Source: Bremia lactucae (Eukaryota; Oomycota; Peronosporomycetes; Peronosporales; Peronosporaceae). Taken from it: 35,756 nucleotides of DNA. The first letter of the stretch is position 1. Each line of letters opens with the position of its first letter. The DNA lies in contig NW_027152029.1 of the NCBI RefSeq assembly GCF_004359215.1, forward strand, positions 1,197,439 through 1,233,194, written 5' to 3'. Below the pieces are notes generated by a model. The model saw only the letters and a program-made list of their open reading frames with translations. It was not told where the DNA came from and searched no databases. Of the stretch, positions 1 through 10,099 are shown one piece after another. Made by a program: the position numbers and the translations under genes.

Positions 1-325
1 GACTCATTTTTATGGTGGTTCGTCGAATTGGACGATGCCTTGCAAGGTCCTACCCGGATTTGAAGCCGGATCACTGAATTCAGAGTCAAAAATGCGTAAT
101 AACACGAGGCGTGAGTACAAGCCTGGCTTGTTAGTCGCTCAAGCGACTGTGAAGGGCTTTAGTAAGCCATGATCAATTTTACGTGGTCTATATTCAGTCG
201 GCAATAGTATTTCCTGAGAACGAACGGATTCTGAGTAGCTCATCGAGGACAAAAGTGTCCTCAACATAATTAAGCGAGCAAAAAGGCAGTGCCACGCGAT
301 GCTACGGTTCACTTCGAGGGAGAGT
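1..325. other. Unassigned left edge
   Basis: No confident gene. The + strand can be read for about 57 codons from the window edge, but I recognise no family. It lies upstream of a Gypsy RT fragment, so it may be the protease-RT spacer of that element; this is only positional inference. Confidence 0.3.
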
Positions 326-399
326 GTCACTGTCGTCTATTGGTTAGGACGCGAGTTTTACACGCTCGAGATCGAGGGGATCGAACCCTTTGTCGCGCA
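326..399 (+). pseudogene. tRNA-Val(UAC)-like sequence, probably a pseudogene or tRNA-derived repeat
   Basis: A tRNA-like D arm (stem GTCT/GGAC at 335-338/347-350 around an ATTGGTTA loop) is followed by a 5-bp anticodon stem CGAGT/GCTCG (352-356/364-368) with the 7-nt loop TTTACAC, giving anticodon UAC at 359-361. The next bases AGATC resemble a tRNA-Val variable loop, and GATCGAAC near 379-386 is a damaged T loop. The two acceptor halves do not pair, so a working tRNA is unlikely. It sits directly upstream of a Gypsy RT fragment. The alternative is a chance match or a tRNA-derived SINE remnant. Confidence 0.4.
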
Positions 400-449
400 G
401 GCCAGAATTCGACTTACTCGACTTTTATTCGACTTTGAATCTAAAAAAG

Positions 450-1015
450 ACAAAAATGAATTTGAGAGTCGCCATGAGGCTGGCCATGTTCGCGAGACTG
501 TTTGCCACATTCGAGTCCGACTTTCTGTGTAAAGAAACTCACCGGGGGGTGGCGCATTGTGCACGCGTTCAAGAAGCTAAATGATGCCACGATCCGGCTT
601 GAATACCGATGCTTCGAAATGACATGGGTACTGGATAACATATCTGGGACCGAGATCTACAGCGAATATAGATATGACAGACGGGTCCTATAAGATACAG
701 GGACATTTTGTTTAATGCGGTCGGATGCGAAAATGAAGAGGTGTCTTCTGTGCTCCTAATATTTAAGTACTCGATTGCTACGTCAGCAAGAAAGGTGTCC
801 ACCATGATCCTGAGGTGGCCCTAACGATATGTTCCTGACCGTCAGCCAGGAACTCGACTGAACTACAACAATGGCTTGGCCTGGCGAAAAACCCTTGCAA
901 GTATACGAGAAAGTATGGAGAGCTAATTCAGCCACTATCGACATCGCATCAGGAAGGACGCTGTCTGTTTGTAGAATGCAGGCTACCAAGCGATTCAATT
1001 CTGACGATCTCTTTA
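450..1015 (+). pseudogene. Gypsy reverse transcriptase fragment (family A-like)
   Basis: Broken reading frames on + match the RT of the other Gypsy copies here. Residues reading EAGHVRE and then SPTFCVKKLTGGWRIVHAFK (about 478-580) align with the same stretch at 27380-27480 and 14361-14460. A later part (about 800-920), containing a segment like TELQQWLGLA, matches the RT thumb region that precedes RNase H. Frameshifts separate the pieces, the catalytic YxDD region is not recognisable, and the fragment stops at about 1015, where the strand of the homology switches. It is a dead fragment. Confidence 0.7.
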
Positions 1016-1039
1016 AGTATTATTGTGAAGTATTTTGAG

Positions 1040-1286
1040 GTGGTCCATCAAACTTTTAGGAGCCTCATCTTCTTGATAGCTCTTCTTCTCTAACGTCGTC
1101 AAGTGAATTTGACGACGGAGCAGTTATTCTTATTGTTGCAACGGTGGGCTTAACCTCACTGTTGATTTGTGCAGCCGGTTTAAAATCAGCCCGCTGCGAA
1201 AGCGCATCGGCGACGTTATTTAGTCGTCCTCGTTTGTATTTCAGGAGAGTTTCAACCCCGTGAAGAGAGACATTCATCTCCCCTTT
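1040..1286 (-). pseudogene. Gypsy RNase H tail, inverted relative to its neighbours
   Basis: On the - strand a frame ending near 1065 contains KYKRGRLNNVADALSQRADF, the conserved end of Ty3/Gypsy RNase H, followed by the spacer that leads to integrase. The same DNA occurs in element A1 at about 10100-10350 on the - strand. The flanking RT (450-1015) and integrase (1289-2146) fragments are on the + strand, so this block is either inverted inside one element or is the scar of two elements joined head to head. The junction with the integrase fragment lies at about 1286-1290. Confidence 0.75.
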
Positions 1287-1288
1287 CT

Positions 1289-2146
1289 TTGTGGGCCGAC
1301 AGAAACGGAGCTCTGACAAAAATGGAAGAGCAGACATTGTTTCATTTAATACTAATCACCTAGTCCTATTGTCTTCGATAAATCCACCAAAACATGCAGT
1401 GACGAATGTGGGCAGTATTGAATTACTGCCCAGGTATATCGGCCCGTTTTGTGTACTACACCGCCAAGGCAATACGTACACCATCGAGCAGCCTCGTGGG
1501 ATGCGCACGCATCCTACAATTTTTGTCGGACATCTCGCCCATACCACCAGAGCGAGGCTTCTTCCGGTTCCGAAACTATACCGGTACAGTCCAAAGCATC
1601 CGTCAAAGGCTGATGGTCCCGAGTTAGAGTTTAGACCTCTCTAATAAGACGTTCAACTCATCCTTTTAAGGACGCGTTTTCTCGACGAGCTGCCGCCAGC
1701 AAGTTGCAAGGACTTGGTGCACCCTTTGTTTGCCAATTGCTCAATAGAAACCTTCGCTCGGTCTTCCGACCGACCGATAAAAATACCGTTCACTGACGTC
1801 TGTGAACTATGACGAAAGTCACGTTCATCATCCACGTCCCTACGTAATCTCCGAAGGTCGCAACACTGGTCATGTCGGCGAACTGTCGAGCTCGACGAGT
1901 AAGTCGCACTCTATTTATCATTCGTCTCCTCATCCATTGATGGAATTGATAATCAGAAGCGCTTCCTGGTGGAGCGCGTCTTGAAATACAGCGAGGTGAA
2001 AGGGGCCCCAACGAGGTATTTCGATCGATGGCGAGGATATCCATCCTCGCTTGATAGTTGAAAGCCTTGCTCCCAACTGCGGATAAATGTGCCGGGTCTC
2101 GTCGAGTTGTATGACGACACCCGTTCTTTGAACCACAACGATCATA
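1289..2146 (+). pseudogene. Gypsy integrase C-terminus, linker and chromodomain
   Basis: The frame 1291-1644 carries the integrase C-terminal domain (LLPRYIGPFCVLHRQGNTYT, then a MRTHPT segment), closely matching the - strand frame 34470-34772. After a linker of about 95 codons with at least two stops, a chromodomain is read at about 1936-2140: QKRFLVERVLKY and RYFDRWRGYPSSLDS, then a stop, then VPGLVELYDDT. Chromodomains at the C-terminus of Ty3/Gypsy integrases (chromoviruses) bind histone marks and steer insertion. The domain is recognisable but interrupted, so the fragment is a pseudogene. Confidence 0.8.
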
Positions 2147-2152
2147 AAAAAA

Positions 2153-2178
2153 GATCGGTCACGTACCCGTGACCGATT
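2153..2178. repeat. Perfect 10-bp hairpin after the chromodomain
   Basis: ATCGGTCACG (2154-2163) and CGTGACCGAT (2168-2177) form a perfect 10-bp stem with the 4-nt loop TACC, extended by a G-T pair. It directly follows the end of the chromodomain fragment. It belongs to the same style of short hairpin found throughout the family A elements. Confidence 0.8.
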
Positions 2179-2200
2179 TGTCTTGATCCGGTGGAATTTG

Positions 2201-2285
2201 TAGATGGTGTAAATACTTTTGAATCCGAAATTTTTGATAAAACAATTTCAGACTCAAAAAGTATTTTACATTTATTAACCATCTG
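2201..2285. repeat. Imperfect 85-bp fold-back
   Basis: Left arm 2202-2232 pairs with right arm 2244-2284: AGATGGT with ACCATCT, then GTAAATAC with GTATTTTAC, then GAATCCGAAATT with AATTTCAGACTC, with small bulges and an 11-nt loop. It is followed at 2290 by GGTTCAAATCC, which resembles a tRNA B box, but no acceptor stem can be formed. Origin unknown. Confidence 0.6.
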
Positions 2286-3770
2286 AAGATCTAGGTTCAA
2301 ATCCTACTCTCGTGAGTAACAAACAAACCTAACCCTGAAGATATATTTTTTTAAGTTGAAAGAAACAATTTAAAGCTCAACTAAGAATTTTACCGAAGCG
2401 GCAAATTTTTTTATTAAAAAATAATTCAAAATTAGGACAAAATATTTTATAAGAACTATTAAAAACTTTTTTTCTAGATTTTAACTATAACAAATCTTTA
2501 GTAAAAAATGAAAATAAAATCATATTTAATCCTATAAATGAAAATATTTCAAATTTAAAATAAACGATATCTAATTTTTTTAATTAAGAACCGATTTTTT
2601 AAAAATTATAGGAAACGATATTATTTAATCGAAGCAACCCGTTTAATCACCCTCTAATCCATTAGTCATAATAGTGACTGATTATAACTGACAGAAAGTA
2701 CATGTGTCTCTCTGCGACAGGAGTACTTTTGGTTTGCAAACCCAATTGCAACCAATTCATCGCATGGTTAAAAATACCACGGTGCGCCTTTAAGGCAGCA
2801 AATTTTGCATATGTGCAGTGCTGATGAGACACACAACGGTAGACGCTCCGGTGTCTTCTGTGGGAGACAACTCGCCTCGAACTCCGATAGGAAGCGTATT
2901 TAATGAGTCGGATGAAATGTCCCACTCAGACTTTTACTCGATTCATAACTAAATTCTTAAATTGGGGGTATATCTTTAAATGAGGAATAATCAAAGTATT
3001 TAATTTTTATCTTTAATCTTAACATCTCAAAATTACCGTAACCGGTTATGTTGTAGCGTCAATGCGACAGTTCTGTCCATTGGTTGATCAAAGTCTTTGA
3101 ATAAACTCCGGTAATTGCTGATAGAGGCGCGAATGGGTGATGAACAATGAGTCGTGATACATACTTAAATTAATATATAAAGTCAGTAAAGAAAATTTCA
3201 ATTTCGGAAGAACTTAAATATATCGATGCAATTTTACTTTTTCCCTAAACTAAGTCTACATCGGTATAGACCTTTAGTTGTCAAGAACTCTTAGCAATTC
3301 AAAACCCTCCTCTGCACGTCGTGTACGTGAAGCATTCGTCGGCACCGTTACCTTCACTGTTATCAGTGCAGGTTAGCTAGTGCTGAGGCTGTACAAGGGA
3401 TAGGTGCCACGTTACATCCGTCGCCGAGGTAGGTATGGACACCAGTGTACGCTTATCATATCGATATCCTAGTAGCGGGCGTAATGACCCGCTAACCTAA
3501 CTAATCAAGGCAACACATTCTGTTGGAGGTCCCGGTGTGGTCCCAGCTCGGTCTTATTTGTATCGAGTGCAGCCTAACACTTCGAGGAGGTTGGATGTTT
3601 CGGTACATCAGCCAGCGGTATATTTGGATTACTGCTTTAATAACAGCAGCTTCTTTTGATATAATAAATCAATCTTTGATTCTACAATCTTTAGCATGCA
3701 CTTACTTCATGTAGAGGCGAAGCAATGCGCATGAGCTCAACAGCGTGGAACTGCGCAACAGAGGGCGAAA

Positions 3771-3822
3771 AATAGTTTTGTACCGTATGGAGGTTGGAAC
3801 GGTACCGACACACGGTAAGGCT
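3771..3822 (+). repeat. Left arm of a 52-bp inverted repeat
   Basis: This arm is the reverse complement of 4614-4665. The inner 21 bp (3802-3822) match perfectly and the outer 31 bp match at about 26 positions. The arms enclose about 790 bp. They could be terminal inverted repeats of a decayed non-autonomous DNA transposon, or the remains of an inverted duplication. No transposase is visible between them. Confidence 0.65.
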
Positions 3823-4613
3823 GTGTCAATCGGTGCGGTCCCTCTTCCTTTGGCTAATATTAGCATTTAGGCGATTTTTCTACTGGGGGTCTATGTAGAA
3901 AAGTGTAGATTCAAAAATGTCTATTACCAATAATTATCATGTGCAAGAAGCCTGAAATCTTCTAATGCCGAGTACACGAAGATCGACCAATTTACAGCGC
4001 TTCCCACCCTCCTAAAAAGATTGGAGTTTCTCAATTACTTAAAACAAAAGTTCTCAAAAAAATTAGAATACAAATAACAAGATAAAATGTCGACAGCTCC
4101 CGGACTTCCAACATTTGAGTTTTCTCAAGTGCGTGAACCTCTCACGCGTTACTGAGATGGGCCGTTTCTTATTTAAACAAGTCACTACCTTTCTCATTGA
4201 GAATGGCCGTGGGAATACGGGTGTCGCCTGCCGTTCATAGAAGAGGCACCGATTGGTATCGGTCCAGAGGATGTGGAGCGGATGTTTGCGAAGAGGCATT
4301 TCAAAAAGAAATCACACCTTTTCAAAATTCTGGTATCAGGTTGATCTCATTTCGAGTGCATTTATGATTGTGCAACTCGCATGAATCAGAAATACATCTC
4401 TTACAGATCAATGCGCAAGCCTTAGGAATGCACTTAACGCTTTAAGTCAAAATTAATAAAGATAAAAAAATTGTAGCTTGTACGACTCCCCGAGTTGTTA
4501 AACCCGTTATTTCTATGGAACTAAGAGACTCTCTGAGTCTTAAGTCTTCACGTTTCAGTTATTTCTGGTATTACCAAAATCCATTGGATTTTGTTCGTCT
4601 GTATCATCGGTAA

Positions 4614-4665
4614 AGCCTTACCGTGTGTCGGTACGGTGCCGTCCTCCAAACGGTACGAAACTATT
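4614..4665 (-). repeat. Right arm of a 52-bp inverted repeat
   Basis: Reverse-complement partner of 3771-3822; the 21-bp perfect core is 4614-4634. Sequence outside the arms does not pair, so the repeat edges are sharp. I could not identify a convincing target-site duplication. Confidence 0.65.
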
Positions 4666-4984
4666 GTTTGCAAAAAAATGCTGCGATGCGTTTGAAAAGC
4701 AATAATGAACGTAATAATGTCCCTTCCACGCGTTGTCACTAAAATGAATCATTGCGTACGTCCCACAGGTCGTTTTTAAGCAACTCGGACATGCGTTAAC
4801 GCCAGTATGGCGTCTCGCGCTTTAAATGACTAACCGCAATGTTGTCAACTTAAGTTGAACATACATGACCGCCCTGCTTATAGTAATTTGAACAATGTGC
4901 TTGTCAATTTGTAGAGCGGCGATCAAAGCTAAGGCTTAGCCTATCAAAACCTAAATTTTATGAAGTTGGACAGGTCACGAAAAT

Positions 4985-6221
4985 TTACTTTCAACACCAG
5001 CAGACTACCCATGTTGAAGTGAATATCTGGGGGCTACCCATAGCGACGATCTATTGTTTCAGGTACGTCAAGTTAATAAGCGAGTCGCATAACATTTTAC
5101 ATTTCCCGTCCCCTCAGTGGTTGATGAAAACTCATGCGTCTTGCGCGCTGGTTCTTGCCATCGCCCTTTGAGAAGGGAGTCCTCTTGCCGGGCGTCTTCG
5201 CCCCAGCAGGGACCCTGGCATAGCAGCGAGCCATCATATGGCCGCGCTTGCCGCATTTATAACAGACCACGTGTGCATTGCCCAACTCCATCGAAGTGGC
5301 ATCTGTCCTTTCGGCCGACGGCTTATACCAAGCAGTCGCCGAGGCACTGTTGTAAAATTGCTCCTCAACTGAGGCAATTTTGATTGCCTCTTTTATCGTT
5401 GACGGCACTTTTCTAAAAATGGCCTGTCGCGATGGGCCATGCCGTAGTCCGTTCACAAACGTGGGCATCTTAATGTGCTCCGGAATCATACCTACGGTAA
5501 TGGATGCCGACAGCGAGAACATCTCCTGCACATGCTTTTGCAGCGATCGCTTCGCCTGTCGCGCTCCAAATAAGCGCGCCTGAAGCAACACATCGTTGTT
5601 CAGCGGCTGGTACATGGCGCGAATCTTTGTCTTACAGATTGCCCATGAAGGAAAAGCCTTAACGTCCGCCATAAGCGCCTGGTAAACCTGCTCCGAGGCC
5701 TTACCGCGCAGGTGCGGCATAGCTTACGACACCATCCGGCTTTCATCCTCAATGAGCTGCAGCGACACCGCATTGCTCCACGACTAACCGCCAGTGGACA
5801 ATCTTGTGCGCAGATCCATCGAACTTGGGCGGGTCCATCCGAATGGGCCTCGGCTGATGCGGCCGGGCAAAGAGCATTTCAACAATCCTGTTGAGAGCCT
5901 CGCTCTGAGCCTGCTCACGCCTCAGCTCATTTTCAGTCTGAGTGACGGACTCAGTTGCAGCATGTTTTTGTGCTTCGGGCGCGGCTCTCCCCTATCCGAG
6001 CACGAATGCCTCAAACTGCTCCAACTGAGCAACATGTTGCTCAGGAGGACTGCCCAGGAGCCTGGCCAGGGCTTGTTCACAAATTCCCTGCGCCATATGT
6101 CCTGCCACCTCCCGATGATGTTCGGAGAGGTGAAGAAAATGAGCCCACTCAATATTGAGGCTCAGCCTCACGTACATAAGCAGAGATGCGGGTCGTGGAA
6201 AGTATTTCAAGTGCTATTAAG
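4985..6221 (-). pseudogene. gag: Gypsy family B gag (capsid, zinc knuckle) and protease leader, element B0
   Basis: The longest frame (5097-5720) reads 207 residues: a retrotransposon capsid-like helical region (residues 1-125) and a CX2CX4HX4C zinc knuckle (C153, C156, H161, C166) followed by a basic tail, the usual nucleocapsid layout that binds element RNA. The N-terminal part (6210 to about 5730) is read in other frames and contains the EWAHFLHL and PEQHVAQLEQF segments found again in B1 at 24969-25130. A stop codon just upstream of 5720 splits gag. Leftwards (5096-4985) the sequence still matches the start of B1 protease, then homology ends. The element is truncated. Confidence 0.85.
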
Positions 6222-6748
6222 TGTAGGCGGGACGTCTTAATGGGGCCACGCTCTACTAAGCACACACCCTAGCTCAGCGAGGAACCGGTTAGACCGTCTA
6301 CTCTCGTGCGCTGTGATAGTTGTGGTAGGTGCCTTAGCGACCTCACCCAACGAACTATAAGCCGTAGACTAAGTGATGTCACGGGAGCGGTAATCCGGTT
6401 CCACGTGTGCACTTACGTTTTAGGAAGTAGTTTTCAGACTGATTTATATTGAATCGTTATAAATATAATTCCTATTTTTACCAATCATAAAATGTTATTC
6501 GGTAGATAACACAAATATGTATTCCGAGCGTATTTTTCTTGATACCTCGCGTAACGGATGGCGCTAGCCGTCATCCCTCCTAATTTGAATGCCCCTATAT
6601 GCATCACATTCACAAGGGTGGGTCACAATGTGAACAACACCCAAGTGGTGGGTCTAGTTACTTTATCTAAGTAATTGACCATCCCGTTAAGTACACCAAG
6701 TGTACTAAAAGGGGACTGTGTAAATTAGGGCATCTTTAGCCTGTTACA
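6222..6748 (-). mobile_element. 5' LTR of truncated Gypsy element B0
   Basis: This LTR matches 20504-21035, 24383-24912 and 31684-32214. On the element strand it runs from TGTAACAGG (at 6748) to CCTACA (at 6222), so it has TG...CA ends, and it lies immediately upstream of gag as a 5' LTR should. It keeps the two LTR hairpins seen in the other copies: near 6558-6578 (stem GGATG.../...CATCC with a G-T pair) and near 6688-6710 (TTAAGTACAC and its partner, slightly decayed). No 3' LTR partner is present to its left. Confidence 0.85.
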
Positions 6749-7402
6749 GCGGTGGCCTGGTATTTAACCGATTTTTTTTTTGAGCCCAAGGGGAGCCTTC
6801 GCTCACGAGTTCGAGTATGATGGAAATAATGAGACGACCGAACGTTCTGGATTTTAAAGTTGTTATGTCCCTAGCAAAGAAAAATTGGATGGTTGTTTTG
6901 TTCGCGAATATAATTTCAGCCGCGTAAACCCTGAGTACGACGGTATGACTAAACTATTAAATCGTAAATGGCTGAGTATGATCGGAATAATGCTTTGGTC
7001 AAGAATTTTACGCTAGGAAAATTGACTCGTGCACGCTTACATCCTAGATCGACGGATTTGTTAAACGAGCGCGCACAGCCTCCGAGGGCTTTAATTGCCG
7101 CAAAAAACATCCGTATGATGAATTTTCTACAATTCGCAATTCGCTATTTTATGGAAAATTGCTAAGTAATTTATTTTGGTCAACAACTCGACGATCTAGC
7201 GAAATTCACCCGCAGCATCCACAATAAGAGGTGATCATACTGCATTCGTTCTGGTTGTCCAGGCAATATGGATGGCGCGACGAACCGAGCTGCTGACGCT
7301 AAACTTGAAGTAGAGGAAGCGGCGAGGTGCGCTGCGTGAGCAGCGCGGACCGCGACTGAGGTTCGTCAGTTGAATCTTGAGTTAAGACCGTGTAAAAATA
7401 CT
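6749..7402. other. Spacer with a possible gag coiled-coil fragment
   Basis: Nothing recognisable in 6749-7267. From an ATG at 7268 the + strand reads MDGATNRAADAKLEVEEAAR, a stop, then an Ala/Arg-rich stretch ending at the A1 insertion site. This resembles the Ala/Glu-rich coiled coil near the N-terminus of Gypsy gag proteins. It could be part of the older element that A1 inserted into. Low confidence. Confidence 0.3.
7398..7402. repeat. Target-site duplication of A1 (left), ATACT
   Basis: ATACT directly precedes the TGTAACGGGG start of the left LTR and is repeated at 14224-14228, directly after the right LTR end. A perfect 5-bp duplication is the usual footprint of Ty3/Gypsy integration and fixes the element boundaries. 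Confidence 0.9.
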
Positions 7403-7853
7403 TGTAACGGGGCACCCTATACTAGTACTGATTAATACTAGCTAACGTTACGCTGATAACAATGTAGGTTAGGTGCCACATAACTTCATGTACACAAAGG
7501 TACAGAGGAAGGTTTCTTAGGAAGCTATCGCTCTTTACCTAAAAGGTCTAAACTAAGGCTTTAGAAAAGAGAAAAGTAAAACTGTTTTATTATACTTAGT
7601 TTTCTCCGTAACGATCTTCTATCTAATACTAAACTTATTATATTAATAACTAATTAAGTATGGTGCCTTCTTCCGCACCCCACGATGGTGTCTTACAACG
7701 ATTGGCGGAGTTGATTTAGACTTAAATCAGCAAATCAATACAGCTAATGTTTTATTTCATCAATACCAACAAATTTGATAATATTGGAACTATCTAAGTC
7801 GAAGTTAATAAAGATAATTATTTTGTACTTCTTTATTTATTTCCTCTCATAGA
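7403..7853 (-). mobile_element. 3' LTR of A1, inner end truncated
   Basis: Aligns with 13710-14223 from TGTAACGGGG onward, through a shared run near 7620-7665 (CGATCTTCTAT... and the TTAATAACTAATT block) and 7800-7852. The last roughly 65 bp present in the other LTR, including the polypurine tract and the CGTTACA end, are absent, so a deletion joins the LTR almost directly to the antisense gene at 7866. Confidence 0.8.
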
Positions 7854-7865
7854 GGTGACTGGAAC

Positions 7866-8679
7866 ATGTCATCTGTTGATGATATTGCAGGTGATAGTGA
7901 CAACTCACCTGCTACACTAATTGCAGGTGACTGGACCAAGTCACCGGCATCGCCCGACTCAGTGTCTACTATAATGGCCGGATCACCCGGGGCCGAGTCC
8001 GTTAAACCTTTGGATTTTAATGTGACAACCAGAGAGGTGATGACGAGGTTGTTCGACTCGTCGGACCTCTTTGGTGAGGAGTCATCTGATGGTGACTTCA
8101 AGGGCGATGGTCTTTCTGGTGACGTTAGTATGCGTCACCAGGAACTAAGAGGTCGCGAAGGGAAGAGTGGTGCTGGTGGTGCTAGTTTGGATCACCAGGA
8201 AATGAGTGATTCTAGGGATCGCTCCAAGGGCCCAATTAGCGTTAACGTCAACTTGAGCCAAGAGGATAGGGACCGATTCGGTGCGGTTCGCTCCTGAGAA
8301 TAGGCCTTGGTTGCTGTCTAAGAATAACCTAATTCGTTGGTCTGGTATAACCAACGATCGATATCATATTCCGCTATTCGACTCATCCAGGCTTCACAAG
8401 CCTGGTGAGGATGAGACGGAATTCTTCATCGATGCCTTTTTCCGGCATCGGTAGTACTCTTCTAAACGGGCAAAGGAATTCAAACCTTTGTTCCAAGCTT
8501 GGTCTTCTGTACATAACGTACAAATTATAGGCCGTGAGGTCTGGCTTAAAAAGCCAAATGCTTTCCGAGAACGGTTCGAGAAATGGACCGTAGTCGGTGC
8601 ACGCTATACGTTGCACCGTTTGTCTAGAGAGGTAGAGATTCCTTGCCTCTCTTGGGGGTACTTATGCCCATGCTGATTT
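7866..8679 (+). pseudogene. Antisense accessory gene of Gypsy family A (copy in A1)
   Basis: The frame opens at ATG 7866 for 143 codons (acidic, Ser/Asp-rich, likely disordered), shifts frame near 8285, then continues on + through FAPENRPWLLSKNN, past one stop (about 8453), to GREVWLKKPNAFRERFEKW, LHRLSRE and a C-terminal CPC at 8676. The second part matches A2 33633-33780. Across about 49 aligned codons I count about 20 synonymous-only differences, 11 identical codons and about 18 replacements, including Arg codon swaps AGG/CGC and CGT/AGA. That pattern supports protein coding on this strand, opposite to pol. It lies between the end of integrase and the 3' LTR, starting 13 bp from the LTR. 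The family is unknown to me. Confidence 0.65.
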
Positions 8680-8682
8680 AGG

Positions 8683-10080
8683 GAGCAGGTAATGCGTACG
8701 CATTTTACGAGGCAGCTCGATCGTGTACGCATTGCCTTGGCGATGTCGAACACGAAACGGGCCGATATACCTGGGCATTAATTTGTTACTGCCCACATTC
8801 GTCACTTCATTAATTGGTAAATTCATCGTAGACAGTTAGGACTAGGTCATTGATACTAAAATGAAAGAATGTCTGCTCTTCCATTTTTGTCAGAGTTCAG
8901 TTTCTATCGGTCCACCGCATCAGCGATGGAATTCTGTACAAAAGGTACCACTGTTTTTCTAGCCAGCAGGAAATCACTTGCTGACTCGGTTTTTTTTTGT
9001 TTTCAGTGCGACCGGCTCGCACTGATGAGATATCAATCTCTTCATTATTGAAAGTATTATCGTTCTCATTAATAATACTGTTTTTGATGCTGAGTCTTCC
9101 AGCATCGTTGTCAAAATCAGTAATAGCATTATTGTTATTACTGAGCTTGTCCACTTCAATGTGAATTAAATCAACATTGGTATCCTTCGCATTTACTGTA
9201 GTGCTAATGCGTGATGAACAAGAGCTAGAAGGTTCTTTGCTCGAGCGAGTCTCCCTTCCTCGAATAAAAGTCACTCTCAAATAAGGTGGGTATACGTGCG
9301 TAACGTTAGCCATTCACGAAAAATGTATATGCTTTGTAGAAGCATGCACTGAATTGTTGACGTCAAATTTTACCATCGGCAAGAACCCGCTCCAATTCTA
9401 AAAGGTGTGGACGTATCCGTGAAGTATCTCTTCGAGAATACGGTTTGCCCGCTCCGTAGGACCATCTGTTTCAGGATGATCAAAAGTTGACATTTTTAAC
9501 TGTATTCCAAGTGATTGAACAAAGTTTGCCAAAATTCCGCCGTGAATTTAAGGTCTCGATCTGAGACCAGTTCGCGGGGTAACCATGGAGTCGAATTATC
9601 TTGTCAACAAAAGACAAGAGAACAGCCTTTGGCTGTGACCAACTCCGGTATTGTAGCAATATGTACTATTTTGCTGAAACGATCCACAAAACAAGAATGC
9701 CATGGTTTTTATGTTCGTCGTCAGAAAATTCGAAGAAAAGTCCATAAGTACAGACTGCCAACACTCTAACGAAACAGGCAGAGGTTGTAACGGACCACGG
9801 ATGAAGGACTAGGCTTTACCCGTTGACAAACTTCGCAAGCACGTATGTACTTGCGGACAAACTCATACTGATGTGGTCAGTACAAGTTGCGATATAGGTC
9901 TTCTCACGTCCACGATGACTACTTGTTGGTGCGTCTCTAGCACTCATACCTGTTGCGTAAATGCAAATCATTATGGGTTGGGATGACGACACGAGGTGTA
10001 TCGCCAGCAATGGCTGTGTAATACAGTTGTGTATCCATATGTTGAGGATCTATACAATTTCGGCAATCCTTTTAAGGACT
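8683..10080 (-). pseudogene. A1 integrase
   Basis: On the - strand the zinc-binding region ends with CEVCQRVKPSPSS (about 9840-9800). The core follows in broken frames: FVDRFSKIVHIAT, then RELVSDRDLKFTAEFWQTLF with the second catalytic Asp, then DHPETDGPTERANR with the catalytic Glu region. The variable spacer (9313-8897) contains VTFIRGRETRSSKEPSSSCS, and the C-terminal domain (8800-8683) carries LMPRYIGPF. Integrase inserts the cDNA copy into chromatin. Several stops and frameshifts make it non-functional. Homology ends at about 8683 without the linker and chromodomain present in A2. Confidence 0.8.
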
Positions 10081-10099
10081 GTTGAGACGGATTTTAAAG

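Larger units (their letters stand above)
2286..4984. other. Gene-poor AT-rich spacer
   Basis: No convincing gene. 2330-2650 is very AT-rich. Short open frames at 2662-2925 (-), 3523-3714 (+) and 4063-4299 (-) show no recognisable motif. A segment 3521-3709 starts TGTTGGAGG and ends CA with a TATAATAAA box inside, so it could be a solo Copia-type LTR, but there is no second copy here to confirm it. The only clear structure is the inverted-repeat pair listed separately. Confidence 0.4.

Noticed and set aside
2286..2320. B-box-like GGTTCAAATCC as a tRNA gene
   Set aside because: T stem is only 4 bp, acceptor halves do not pair, and the region upstream forms a long fold-back instead of a cloverleaf.
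5117..6240. Plus-strand frames at 5117-5383 and 5794-6240
   Set aside because: They are antisense to a clear gag capsid and zinc knuckle and show no domain of their own.
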